Part shown: positions 33,025 to 42,910 of the stretch, in pieces | Layout of the letters: every line of letters begins with the position of its first letter | Numbering within the stretch: position 1 is the stretch's first letter | Assembly (NCBI GenBank): GCA_021464525.1 | Contig: JADRCO010000212.1 | Location: 1-43,088, forward strand | DNA from: Rhizophagus sp. LPA8_4_AMF | Taxonomy: Eukaryota > Glomeromycota > Glomeromycetes > Glomerales > Glomeraceae | Reading direction: 5' to 3' | DNA: 43,088 bases | The notes under the pieces: generated by a model | The model's database searches: none | What the model was told of the DNA's origin: nothing | Seen by the model: only the letters and a program-made list of their open reading frames with translations | Position numbers and translations under genes: made by a program

Positions 33025-34556
33025 CTCAAATAAGGTTAAAGATGTAATTACGAACTAGAAAATAATTACCAAGAGGCTACGCCTAATGGATAGATTTGAT
33101 GCAGAGGGGTTCGTGATTGTTGCTAAGGGATATCACGAACAGGGAAACATTCATTAATTTTTGTCCGCTTTGGTACTTTATCATTGCCCTAAGTTTAAAA
33201 ATTATTCATTAGGAACAAAATCACAAAATAATAAAAATAGTATTCTTTTGTACCACTTTTTGACGCTCTTGGCTTCTTCCTTCAAATACATTTTTGCATT
33301 AAGAGCCTAACTATATAATCAACTATAGAAATTCCCACTGATTATCACTCTCGGATAATTAAGGTAAACCAAAGGTCCACTTTTATTCTTTGTATCCCAT
33401 TGTCCTGCCTTTTTATAATCAGGTTTGGTATCCTAACGTGAAAAATTTAAACCCATTCAAACATCAGCCAAACATGAAGATTGCCTGCGTCCTAATGGGT
33501 CAAGTGCTGACTCGACTTAAGGACTTAAACACCAGGCAAACCTAAAGATCACCTGTGCCAGCACTGGCTTGGTGGCTTGATTCTGAAGATTCCCTGCCAC
33601 GCCACCTATTCAATAAAAAAGACTTATACTTGCCTTCTTATAATTGTCCAGAAGTTGTTGTGCTTTTTCCTGCCTATCATTATTATTAATGGTTTCGAGA
33701 CTTTTTAAATACAACCCAATCTTCACCTGAAACGATTCCTCCTTGTTTCATTTAAAAACTCAGTGATGTTCCATTCGATTAAAATACTCGTGTATTTTTG
33801 TGTTAGACATTTTCTAGTTTGAATATATACAGCATGTTGTATAAATATATACTTTATATACAACTCCACTTAGATGATGGTTAAAGTTAAATATAAACGA
33901 ATGTGTAAATAAAAATAAAAAATCAATTGAATAAAATTTTAATTAACAGATTTTGTTCTTCAAAATCACCTTCCTCAATCTCATCATCTATAACTTTCTG
34001 AATATATCGTGACTATAGACTCCTGATAGACTGACTCTCTCGATGGCTTGTTGTGGTGTAATACAGAAAATAGTATAGATAATTTAGACAAAAAATTAAT
34101 AAGCATATAAAAAAATAATTTATCGTAATTTATAAAAAAAAATGATTAATGTGCTCATTAGATCGATTCTCCAGGGTATTTATTAAAAAAGTGAATTAAT
34201 GTTTCGTAATTTTTAAGAGTTTTAGGTCGTACGATTGATCGTATCAGACAATAGTTTACTATTTTTAGCATAAACATTTAACAAAATATTTATTTATGTA
34301 TATATATATTAAATTATTGTTTTTATTTTATATATAATAATTTGATATACTGTATCAACAAAAAATAATTATTTTTAACGAAAAATGTCTTTCAATTAAT
34401 CAGTTTCATTGTTATAAAATAAAGATAAATAATATGTTATAAAATAATATTAAAAAATTATATTTTTTGTAAATACATAAAGTAAATAAAAAAGCCGAAA
34501 AATGTTTTTACTTCATATGGATCGTAAAATTGTTTATGATTTATTAATAATTATAG
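33025..34556. other. Intergenic with short repeats and a hairpin
   Basis: Contains a 9-bp perfect hairpin (33109-33117 with 33132-33140). It also contains two imperfect 28-nt copies 69 bp apart (33464-33491 and 33533-33560; CAGCCAAACATGAAGATTGC versus CAGGCAAACCTAAAGATCAC) in a less AT-rich patch. No gene is recognised. 34260-34470 is almost pure A/T. Confidence 0.4.
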
Positions 34557-34610
34557 TAATTTTCGTTATTTAACTGGAGTTTATCTACTGAAGAAGCAAT
34601 GAAAAATTAG
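34557..34610 (+). pseudogene. Orphan third exon of a LamG-like gene
   Basis: TAATTTTCGTTATTTAACTGG through TTATCTACTGAAGAAGCAATGAAAAATTAG matches exon 3 of copies A-C, preceded by the same TAG acceptor. One T is missing in the TTATTTTAAC stretch, which breaks the frame. No exons 1, 2 or 4 are found nearby. It marks a seventh copy about 540 bp upstream of copy C. Confidence 0.8.
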
Positions 34611-35151
34611 TAAGCCATATTTATTTTTTTTACATATTTGTTTTATTGCTCACAATACACTTTAGAATAATTTACCCTTCAAAACAAATTAACAAAATGT
34701 AGAATAGGTGATGAATAGGCGATAGGATATCAAAATATTAAACTATGTCTGGTACTAAAAATTTTTTTTATAATAAAACATGATGTTTTTTTTATTGTTC
34801 ACAATTTGAGTTATGAATTGTAAATTATTATTTTTGTCTCTCAAACTTTATTTCGAAAAATTACAAAAAATACGTTTCAGGTATAGTAAAACTATCAAAA
34901 AATAACGAAATTCTTTCAGCAGGCATTATAAAAGGCTCGTGGAGCAATCAATCCTAACGTGACTTGTGAAAGCGTTGATCGATATTCCGATTATTCAAAA
35001 AAAAAAAAAATTTAGTGAGAGCTAGATGCATAACAAATGCGCGCCAATCTTAATGTAACCATAACATACATTTTATTCATAATTTTCCATTATAATGTCT
35101 ATCTTTATAATCAATTAATTTATTAGTTTGCTGTTTGTTTCTATAAAGAAA

Positions 35152-35944
35152 ATGAAGAAATTTTCCATGAATGAGTTCTATGAGATTATTTCAGAGCCTA
35201 TTGTGTTAAACGAAATAAAAATAGTGCAACATACAGAATTACCCGAGGTGGATGATGAATTGTCAGTGTCACTACGAATGAGACTTAAGAGTCATCGTCC
35301 TGGCTGGGCCGGTATATTTCAAAAAGGTATGACTCTTTATTAAGCTCAGATTATTTGGTAATTTACTTTAGAATTATGTCCAAATACACTTAAAATACAC
35401 GTACATCAGGTATCGAGACAGAAGGGAATTTTAATCGTACGCCTGGACTATTCCTATTTGCAAAGAATTCCAGATTACATCCTCGCTTCACGGGCAACTA
35501 GAATAATAATGCAGGAATTGAAGCAGTTACGGACGGACTTTTGTTAAATAAATGGTATCATATAACTTACACACTTTCCGATCGTGAAAAAAGATTGGAT
35601 ATCTACATAAATGGTGCATGGATCACATTTTACGCCATCGAAAATGTTCAAATACATAAAGTTAAGTTCAATGATGAACCGTTACATATTGGATGCTTTG
35701 ATGGCGAAATTGGGTAAGATGATAACAATAATTAAGTTGTCCTAGATTATTAGATCGTTATATTAAGTTAACCCCTTTATAAATAGTAATTTTCGTTATT
35801 TTAACTGGCGTCTATCTGCCGAAGAAGTGATGAAAAACTATTTGGTAGGACATATTCGAACTATTACAAATGTTTATTTTTAATTATTTAATTACTCAAA
35901 ATTTTTTATTTTTTAAATTTTAGAATCATCGACCCTTTTGTTAA
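35152..35944 (+). pseudogene. LamG-like copy C, nonsense mutation
   Basis: Exon plan 35152-35326, 35410-35713, 35787-35844 and 35924-35944, sum 558 nt. All splice sites are conserved. A TAG at 35499-35501 replaces the tryptophan codon of the TGNW motif (TGG to TAG). The rest of the frame downstream is open and conserved (NKWYHITYTLS, INGAWITFYAIENVQ), so this is a single, probably recent lesion. Stop readthrough cannot be excluded. The upstream region is shared with copies D and E (ATAACATACATTT). Confidence 0.85.
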
Positions 35945-36488
35945 GAATCAAAAAAAGTAAAAGAAAGAAAAAGAAAAAGGGGAAATTGATCAAATAAAGA
36001 ACTAATGTCGGTGTGTATTTTATAGCTTATTATTTTATCAAGACTTTAAATAAATGATTTCTTTTTGTTTACAAAATGTTTCAGATACTGTTAAATAATT
36101 AATAATAATCATTACAGGTTATAACAAGGTTTAAAGTATTCTGCTCCTAAATATTTAAGTAATTAGAATTAAAATAAGTATCCTTAATTTAGAGAATTTT
36201 GTTATTAATGACGAGTCATTTGTATCAATTATTCCAAATCTGCAATATAAAATCATTTGCAGTTTTCCATAAGTAATAAAGTTAATAACAGGTGGAAATC
36301 CTTCTGATATACCTTACTGTTTTCACCCAAATATAAATTACAAATACACAGTGTTCTTGTGATTTTCGAAATAAAAAGTTCGATATCATACTTTATTATT
36401 CGTATTACCAAGATAAATCGGGTTATGTGTCAGCCATATATTGCATAACAATTTTGATACCCTACTGCTCATCTCATCCTTTTGATCC

Positions 36489-37227
36489 TTAACAGAAGGG
36501 TCGATGATTCTAAAGTTTAAAATATTATAGTGAGCAATCAAACAATCATGTATAATAGTTTGAAATATGCATACCAAATAATTTTTCATCCCCTCTTCGG
36601 CAGATAGACGCCGGTTAAAATAACGTAGATTACTAATTTAATAATAGAGAGTCTACTTAGATAATATAAAATTTGTAATTTAAACCAACTTAATTATTAC
36701 TATAATATTACCCAATTTCACCATCAAATCATCCAATATACAATGGTGCATTTTCGATGGCATAGAATGCTGTCCATACACCATTTATGTAGATATCCAT
36801 TCTTTTTTTACGATCGGAAAGTGTGTAAGTTATATGATACCATTTGTTTAACAAAAGTCCGTCTGTAACTGTACTAATTCCTACACTATCATTCCAGTTG
36901 CCCGTAAAGCGGGGATATAATCTGGAATGTTTCGCATTTAGAAAGAGTCCAGGTGTACGCATAAGTCTTTCTTTTTCGTCACCACCTAAATATACATGTA
37001 TTTCAAGTGTAGTCAATTTAGTCATAATTTAAGAATAATCCATCTATCATACCTTTACGAAAAACAGTGGCCCAACCAGAATGATGACTCTTAAGTCTCA
37101 TTCGTAGTGACACTGACAATTCATCGTCCACCTCGGGTAATTCAGCATGTTGCACTGTTTTTCTTTCTTTTAACATAATGGGTTCTGAAATAAACTCATA
37201 AAACTCATTTATGGAAAATTTCTTCAT
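36489..37227 (-). pseudogene. LamG-like copy D, deletion and nonsense mutation
   Basis: Exon plan 37227-37053, 36985-36712, 36632-36575 and 36509-36489, sum 528 nt. It has lost exactly 30 nt (the VQMHKVKFND segment seen in E), apparently between short AATG repeats, which preserves frame. A TGA at 36731-36729 replaces the tryptophan of IGWFDG. Exon 3 also has W to R in the conserved FNWR (CGG). The N-terminal part is intact (MKKFSINEFYEFISEP, LPEVDDELSV). A protein truncated at about 144 residues could still be made. Confidence 0.83.
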
Positions 37228-37617
37228 TTTCTTTATAGAAAACAAAAAGTAAACTAATAAAACTAATGAATAAATTGACTATAAGTAAAAGCGTAACAAT
37301 GTTAAATATCGGAAATTATGAATAAATGTATATTATAGTTACACTAAGATTGGCACGCATTTGTTATGCATCTATCTATTCAAAATCTGTTGTGGCGCCG
37401 AAAGTATTGCAAAAAAAAAACTTTTTCCAAATTACAAAAATAGTAGTGTATTTTGCCTGCTCTGCAATTTGCTTTGGTAGTTTTGGGATGCCATTTTGAC
37501 AACATTTTTTTGGGGTAATGATCGGAATATCGATCATTAAATAAATACGCTCACAGGTCACGATAAGACTGCTGAAGTTGCTGCACCACGAGCCTGTTAT
37601 ATAATGCCGGCTGGAAT

Positions 37618-37902
37618 CCCTATAAAAAAAGTGGATACGTTTTTTATACGGAATTAATACAGAACAATACGTTTACATACTGAAAAATACGTTTTGCATA
37701 CGGAGAGATACAGAATTGGTCAATTTTCTGTATCCTGAAAGACGTGTTTTTTATATGGATTGATACTGAAAAAACGTATATACTGAGATACGGAAAATTG
37801 ACCAATTCAGTATCTCTCCGTATGAAAAACGTATCTTTCAGTATGTAAACGTATTTTTCCGTATAAATTCCGTATAAAAAATGTATCCACTTTTTTATAG
37901 GG
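37618..37902. mobile_element. Long foldback MITE of the CCCTR family, 285 bp
   Basis: Begins CCCTATAAAAAAAGTGGATAC at 37618 and ends with its near-exact complement at 37902. AAT flanks both sides (37615-37617 and 37903-37905). Nearly the whole element folds on itself, with arms of about 140 bp made of recurring CGTATTTTTCAGTATG/CCGTATAAAAA-type phrases. The paralogous position upstream of copy E (about 39350) lacks it. Its tips match those of the 14358 element, so both belong to one terminal-repeat family with 3-bp target duplications. Confidence 0.85.
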
Positions 37903-38155
37903 AATAAGCATCCAATATTTTAATTACGCAACAGATTACATTTATAATGAGGTAATAAATCGGTATTATAGATATTTTAGTGAGAAATCTTATATACCTT
38001 ACCAAATAATTACAAATACATGTGATTTTGTAACATTTTCGAAATTAAAGTTCGAAAGGCATAAAATATACTTTATTATTCGATAAATCGGGTTATGTGT
38101 CAGCCATATATTACATAACATTTTTGATAACTTACTACTTATCCCTTTTTAATCC

Positions 38156-38937
38156 TTAACAGAAGGGTCGATGATTCTGAAGTTTAAAATATTTATAGTG
38201 AGCAATTGAACAAGCATGTGTAATAGTCTGAATGTATCCTACCAAATAATTTTTCGTCACCTCCTTGGCAGATAGACGCCAGTTAAAATAACGAAAATTA
38301 CTATGATTTTAATAATAGAGACTACTTAGATAATATAAAATTTATAATTTAGACCAACTTAATTATTATTATAATCATACCCGATTTCACCATCAAACCA
38401 TCCAATATACAATGGTGCATCATTAAATTTAACTTTATGCATTTGAACATTTTCGATGGCATAGAATGCAGTCCATACACCATTTATGTAGATATCCATT
38501 CTTTTTTCACGATCGGAAAGTGTGTAAGTTATATGATACCATTTATTTAACAGAAGTCCATCCCCAACTGAACCAATTCCTGCATTATCATTCCAGTTTC
38601 CTGTGAAGCGGGGATGTAATTTGGAATTGTTTGCATATAGGAAGAGCCCAGGTGTACGCATAAGACCTTCACTCTCGTCACTACCTAAATATACATATAT
38701 TTCAAGTGTAGTGCAATTTAGTCATAATTTAAGAATAATCTATCCAACAATAAACACTCATACCTTTACGAAAAACAGTAGTCCAATTAGAATGATGACT
38801 CTTAAGTCTCATTCGTAGTGACACTGACAATTCATCGTCACTTCGGGTAATTCAGAATGTTGCACTGGTTTTCTTTCTTTTATCATAATGGGTTCCGAAA
38901 TAATCTCATAGAACTCATTTATGGAAAATTTCTTCAT
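38156..38937 (-). pseudogene. LamG-like copy E, 1-bp frameshift
   Basis: Exon plan 38937-38764, 38684-38381, 38300-38243 and 38176-38156, sum 557 nt, one short of the 558 of copy C. The missing base is in exon 1 near 38839-38841, where LPEVDDEL loses its frame (GTGGACGAT became GTGACGAT). Everything downstream is open in the expected frame: RTPGLFLYANNSK, NKWYHITYTLS, INGVWTAFYAIENVQ. Its 5' part and promoter resemble copy D and its 3' part is nearly identical to copy F, so it is a mosaic. A single-base error in assembly could mimic this lesion. Confidence 0.8.
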
Positions 38938-39631
38938 TTTCTTTATAGAAAACAAAAAGTAAACTAATAAAACTAATAAATAAATTGACTATAAGTAAAA
39001 ACAAATACCGGAATTATGAATAAATGTATGTTATAGTTACACTAAGATTGGCGCGCATTTGTTATGCATCTACTTGATCTATTCAAAATCTGTTGTGGCG
39101 CAGAGAATATTACAGAAAAAAACTTTTCAGAATATCCAAAATAGTATAATAAATGTAGTGTATTTATGCTTGCTCTGCAATTTACTGAGGTAGTTTTAGA
39201 ATACGCATCTATTTGTCAGCATACACTAAAAATTTTGGAATGCCATTTTTGACGACTTTTTTTTTGGTGTCAAGTCCACGATAGGACTGCTTTTTAATAA
39301 TTTCTGAAGTTGTTGCGCCACGAGCCTGTTATTTAATGCCGGTTGGAATTTATGAATAAACATCCAATATTTTAATTACGCACCAGATATTACATTTTTT
39401 ATAATGAGGTGGTCAATAAATCGGTATGATAGATATTTTAGTAAAAAATCTGATATACTTTACCGTTTTCACTCGAATAATTACAAATACATGTGATTTT
39501 GGAAATTAAAGTTCGAAAGGCATAAAATATACTTTATTATTCGTATTACTAAGAGAACATAAAAGTGTCGGCCATATATTATATAACATTTTTTGATACC
39601 CTGCTACTATTCATCCCATCCTTTTTGGTCC

Positions 39632-40423
39632 TTAACAGCAGAAGGGTCGATGATTCTAAAGTTTAAAATATTTATAGTGAGCAATTGAACAAACATGTGT
39701 AATAGTCTGAATGTAACCTACCAAATAATTTTTCGTCACCTCCTCGGCAGATAGACGCCAGTTAAAATAACGAAAATTACTATGATTTTAATAATAGAGA
39801 CTACTTAGATAATATAAAATTTATAATTTAGACCAACTTAATTATTATTATAATCATACCCGATTTCACCATCAAACCATCCAATATACAATGGTGCATC
39901 ATTAAATTTAACTTTATGCATTTGAACATTTTCGATGGCATAGAATGCAGTCCATACACCATTTATGTAGATATCCATTCTTTTTTCACGATCGGAAAGT
40001 GTGTAAGTTATATGGTACCATTTGTTTACTATAAGTTCGTCTTCAACTTTATTGATTCCTACATTATCATTCCAGTTTCCCGTAAAACAGACATGCAACT
40101 TGGAATCATTTGGATATAAGAAGAGTCCGGGTGTACGCATCCAATTTCCAGTTACATCATTACCTAAATGACCTAAATGTACGGTATTTCAGTTAATTTA
40201 ACATAATCTAAAATAAATAATCAGAACCCAATAAACGGCCTACCTTTTTGAAAAACAGTGGCCCATTCAGAATAATGCTTCTTAAGTCTCATTCGTAGTG
40301 ACACTGATAACTCATCGTCCACTTCGGGTAATTCAGTACAGTATGTTGCACTGTTTTTCTTTCTTTTAACATAATAGGCTCTGAAATAATCTCATAAAAC
40401 TCATTCATGAAAAATTTTTTCAT
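39632..40423 (-). pseudogene. LamG-like copy F, broken by a 5-bp insertion
   Basis: Exon plan 40423-40244, 40163-39860, 39779-39722 and 39655-39632. Exon 1 is 180 nt instead of 175 because TA has become TACAGTA (40337-40343), which destroys the LPEVDDELSV frame. The remaining exons are open. The exon 2 acceptor region is duplicated (ATTTAGGTC ATTTAGGTA), so a start 9 nt earlier is also possible in frame. Exon 4 has one extra codon (NHRPFCC), an in-frame change that mildly supports the predicted end of the family. The upstream sequence differs from copies C-E. Confidence 0.83.
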
Positions 40424-40634
40424 TTTATTGAAACAGTTCACCCTATGACTTAATTTTTAATTATCTGGGGAGTTTTAAGTAATACAATTATTTTAATGTA
40501 GGCAATGAGTTATAAAAAAAAAAGGTAAGAAAGAAATATCTTGATACTACTACATAATTATCGTTTTTTCATATTAGAATATATAATTAGGTAACATAGC
40601 TCTATAAAAAGACTGGTTGTTCTGATTTTTAGTT

Positions 40635-40705
40635 AGTCCGAAACCTATAATTCTAAATGTCCGGATATCCGTCAGCCATGTGACGATGTACAACAATATA
40701 CTGTA
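40635..40705. mobile_element. Truncated relative of the 6574 PIF/Harbinger-like MITE
   Basis: TTA then GTCCGAA at 40635, followed by AATGTCCGGATATCCGTC and GATGTACAACA, match parts of 6574-6762 (AATGTCCGGATGTCCGTCC, TTGTACAACA). The right terminus is missing, and TACTGTA lies at 40699-40705 where the match ends. Confidence 0.55.
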
Positions 40706-41627
40706 ACAATAAAACCTTAAGGTAAACGAATATTTATATTGACCCATAGTAAATTTCCTTATTTGAATTAAACCTGATGATTGTTATAAATGTTGAAATT
40801 TCGTTTATAACGATATCTCTTTACTTTATATTTATTTTATGAGTCAGAAGAAAATTAGTAACAAATTTCGAACATTTTAGTTGCACAAATCATGTTATTA
40901 AGTGTCAAATACTAGAAACTATCGCGTACAAATAAATTTTAATATAAATCTTAATAAAAATTATCTTTGTACGATAATGATTGTCCGACAAGATATATTA
41001 CCAAATAGACTTTTACCAACACTTTTCTGGCACGATATTAAAACCGAAGATTTATATTCGATAAACACGTTTCCAACAAGACTTTCTAAAAACGGTTAAA
41101 ATATGATTTATCAATAAAAACCAATAAATTACTTTCATGGCGCATATTTTTAATTTGAGTATGGTTCACAATATTTTTAATTTTTTTTTATCCATTGCAT
41201 TCATTTGCTATAAATTTTACATTTATCATTAATTTAATTGAAATAACAAATAATAACATTATTATTAATATTTTATAATATATCAATAATTCATCATCTT
41301 TTATTACTTTTAAGATTCTTCAATTTTATGATTATAACTTTTCTTTTTTAAATAAAGCTTTCGAAAATGAAAGCTTTAATTTTAATGTGCCAAAAATTTT
41401 TAATAAGGCAATATTTCTCTTCAAAAGTTTAAATTACAAAAGTCGATGTTGAATGATTGTAAATTGCATGGCAATAATTCAACACACAAATTCTACAAAT
41501 TTTTCGTGACGCAGCAAATTCCGGTAATTTTATAAATGTCAGAAATTAATTAATATATAATAAAGACATTATATCAATATTTAATATTCCTTTCCACTAC
41601 GACTTTTTTGATTTTTTCAAATAGTAT
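40706..41627. other. Intergenic, no supported gene
   Basis: An open frame at 40902-41099 lacks an ATG at its start and shows no known family. The phrase PNRLLPTLFWHDIKTEDLYS is somewhat protein-like, but nothing else supports a gene. The rest is AT-rich. Confidence 0.35.
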
Positions 41628-41903
41628 ATGCACGATTATAATCAAACTTTGAATTTTCTGAAATACGCATTAACGTATCAAATGTATCTAGTCACTCGGC
41701 ATGTTTCAATGCAACAAATGAATTTCCGGAATTTTTATCTCTTCGGAAATTTCCGAAATTATTTTAAACCTTCTTTTGTACGCTGTAACGAAGTACCTAA
41801 TAACTATATGATGGATTCACATGGAATATTTAAACCAATTTGTTCTTTTGATAAAGGCTACAAATACGACAAATTTAAAACACCAATTAAAGTTACATTT
41901 TAA
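41628..41903 (+). CDS. Hypothetical small protein, 91 residues
   Basis: ATG 41628 to TAA 41903. The reading is rich in Asn, Phe, Tyr and Met (FRNFYLFGNFRNYF), with no signal peptide or recognised domain. A diverged, stop-interrupted copy of its first two thirds lies at 31608-31745. In the part that can be compared, changes are partly conservative (ALTYQMYLV versus VLSYQMYLV), which gives mild support for past coding. It could equally be a repeat that happens to be open. Confidence 0.3.
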   Translation: MHDYNQTLNFLKYALTYQMYLVTRHVSMQQMNFRNFYLFGNFRNYFKPSFVRCNEVPNNYMMDSHGIFKPICSFDKGYKYDKFKTPIKVTF

Positions 41904-42756
41904 AGAAATGTTCTAATTATTTATTTTATATACTGTATACTTTAATAGATATACGCGTTTCTTTATTAGATAATAATAAAAATATAAAACATAATTACAA
42001 ACAATAACTACACAAGAAACACTTAAACCGTCGGGTATGCAATAGAAAACTCTATTTGTATATCCGTTCTATCCATCTATATCCGTTGTTATCTTCAGCG
42101 TCGTATCTATTTTGAGTTACCAATAAAAAATATCTACCTAAGGATATAAATAATTTCTACAAATTTGGATTTTTATAATAATTTAAAATTTTTTGTCAGT
42201 ATTCTTCTTTTTCTTAATTCTTTTGTGTTGAACTCACAAATAAAAACATCTTCAAAATCCGTTGCTTTTTCTTCTCGTGTCCATATCCAAAGACGCTGAA
42301 CAATTCCCAGTATTATTAATTTTGTTAATATCTTCCCTCGTACCTTGGCCCAGACTTGTGTCGTATCCTTTGTTGATGAAGGAATATTTTTACCGTCTCT
42401 GCTGTCCTTAGAATGAAGGACTCATTTTTGTTAGTGAAACTTTGAAATTTTGTTTTTTGTTTAAAAACTTTACATTTCCTTTTCAGAGTTCTAAGCGTCA
42501 AAATCAATTTAATAAAGCAGAAGAACTTCACTGAATTTACAAGAAAATCGGCATCCATTACTGGACATATGGTCACTAACAGTCCCTGGACATTACATTA
42601 TGTACGTCCATAAACTGTCACAACAACTTAAAAATTTTATTTGCTCGATATATACCTTAATTTTTCTTCAATTTCTTGCCTTAAGAATCGAATCCAAGAC
42701 CGAAATACCTATTTTTTCATGATTTAATCACCTGCATTATTTAAACTTGATAAAAG
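41904..42756. other. Intergenic
   Basis: AT-rich at first, less so from about 42240 to 42600 (CGTACCTTGGCCCAGACTTG). Frames on both strands are short and I recognise none. TACTGTA occurs at 41931-41937. Confidence 0.4.
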
Positions 42757-42871
42757 GGAAATGAGGGAGGAGAAAGGGCTTAAAGAGCGAGGGAATAAGG
42801 GAAAGGGAAAGGGTGAGGAAAGGGAATGGAAAAGAAAAGGAAAGAGGGAAAGCGAAATAAGAGCGAGGGGA
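42757..42871 (+). repeat. Polypurine tract
   Basis: About 115 bases that are almost all A or G on the plus strand (GGGAAATGAGGGAGGAGAAAG..., GGGAAAGGGAAAGGG), with only a few pyrimidines. Immediately after, from 42880, the strand turns to A/C (ACACACACCACCCACCC). Open frames through the tract are composition artefacts. Confidence 0.8.
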
Positions 42872-42910
42872 TATACAAAAATACACACACCACCCACCCA
42901 TACAACCCAT

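Noticed and set aside
34140..34480. Replication origin or centromere-like AT tract
   Set aside because: Extreme A+T is common throughout this window and no origin motif can be defined by eye.
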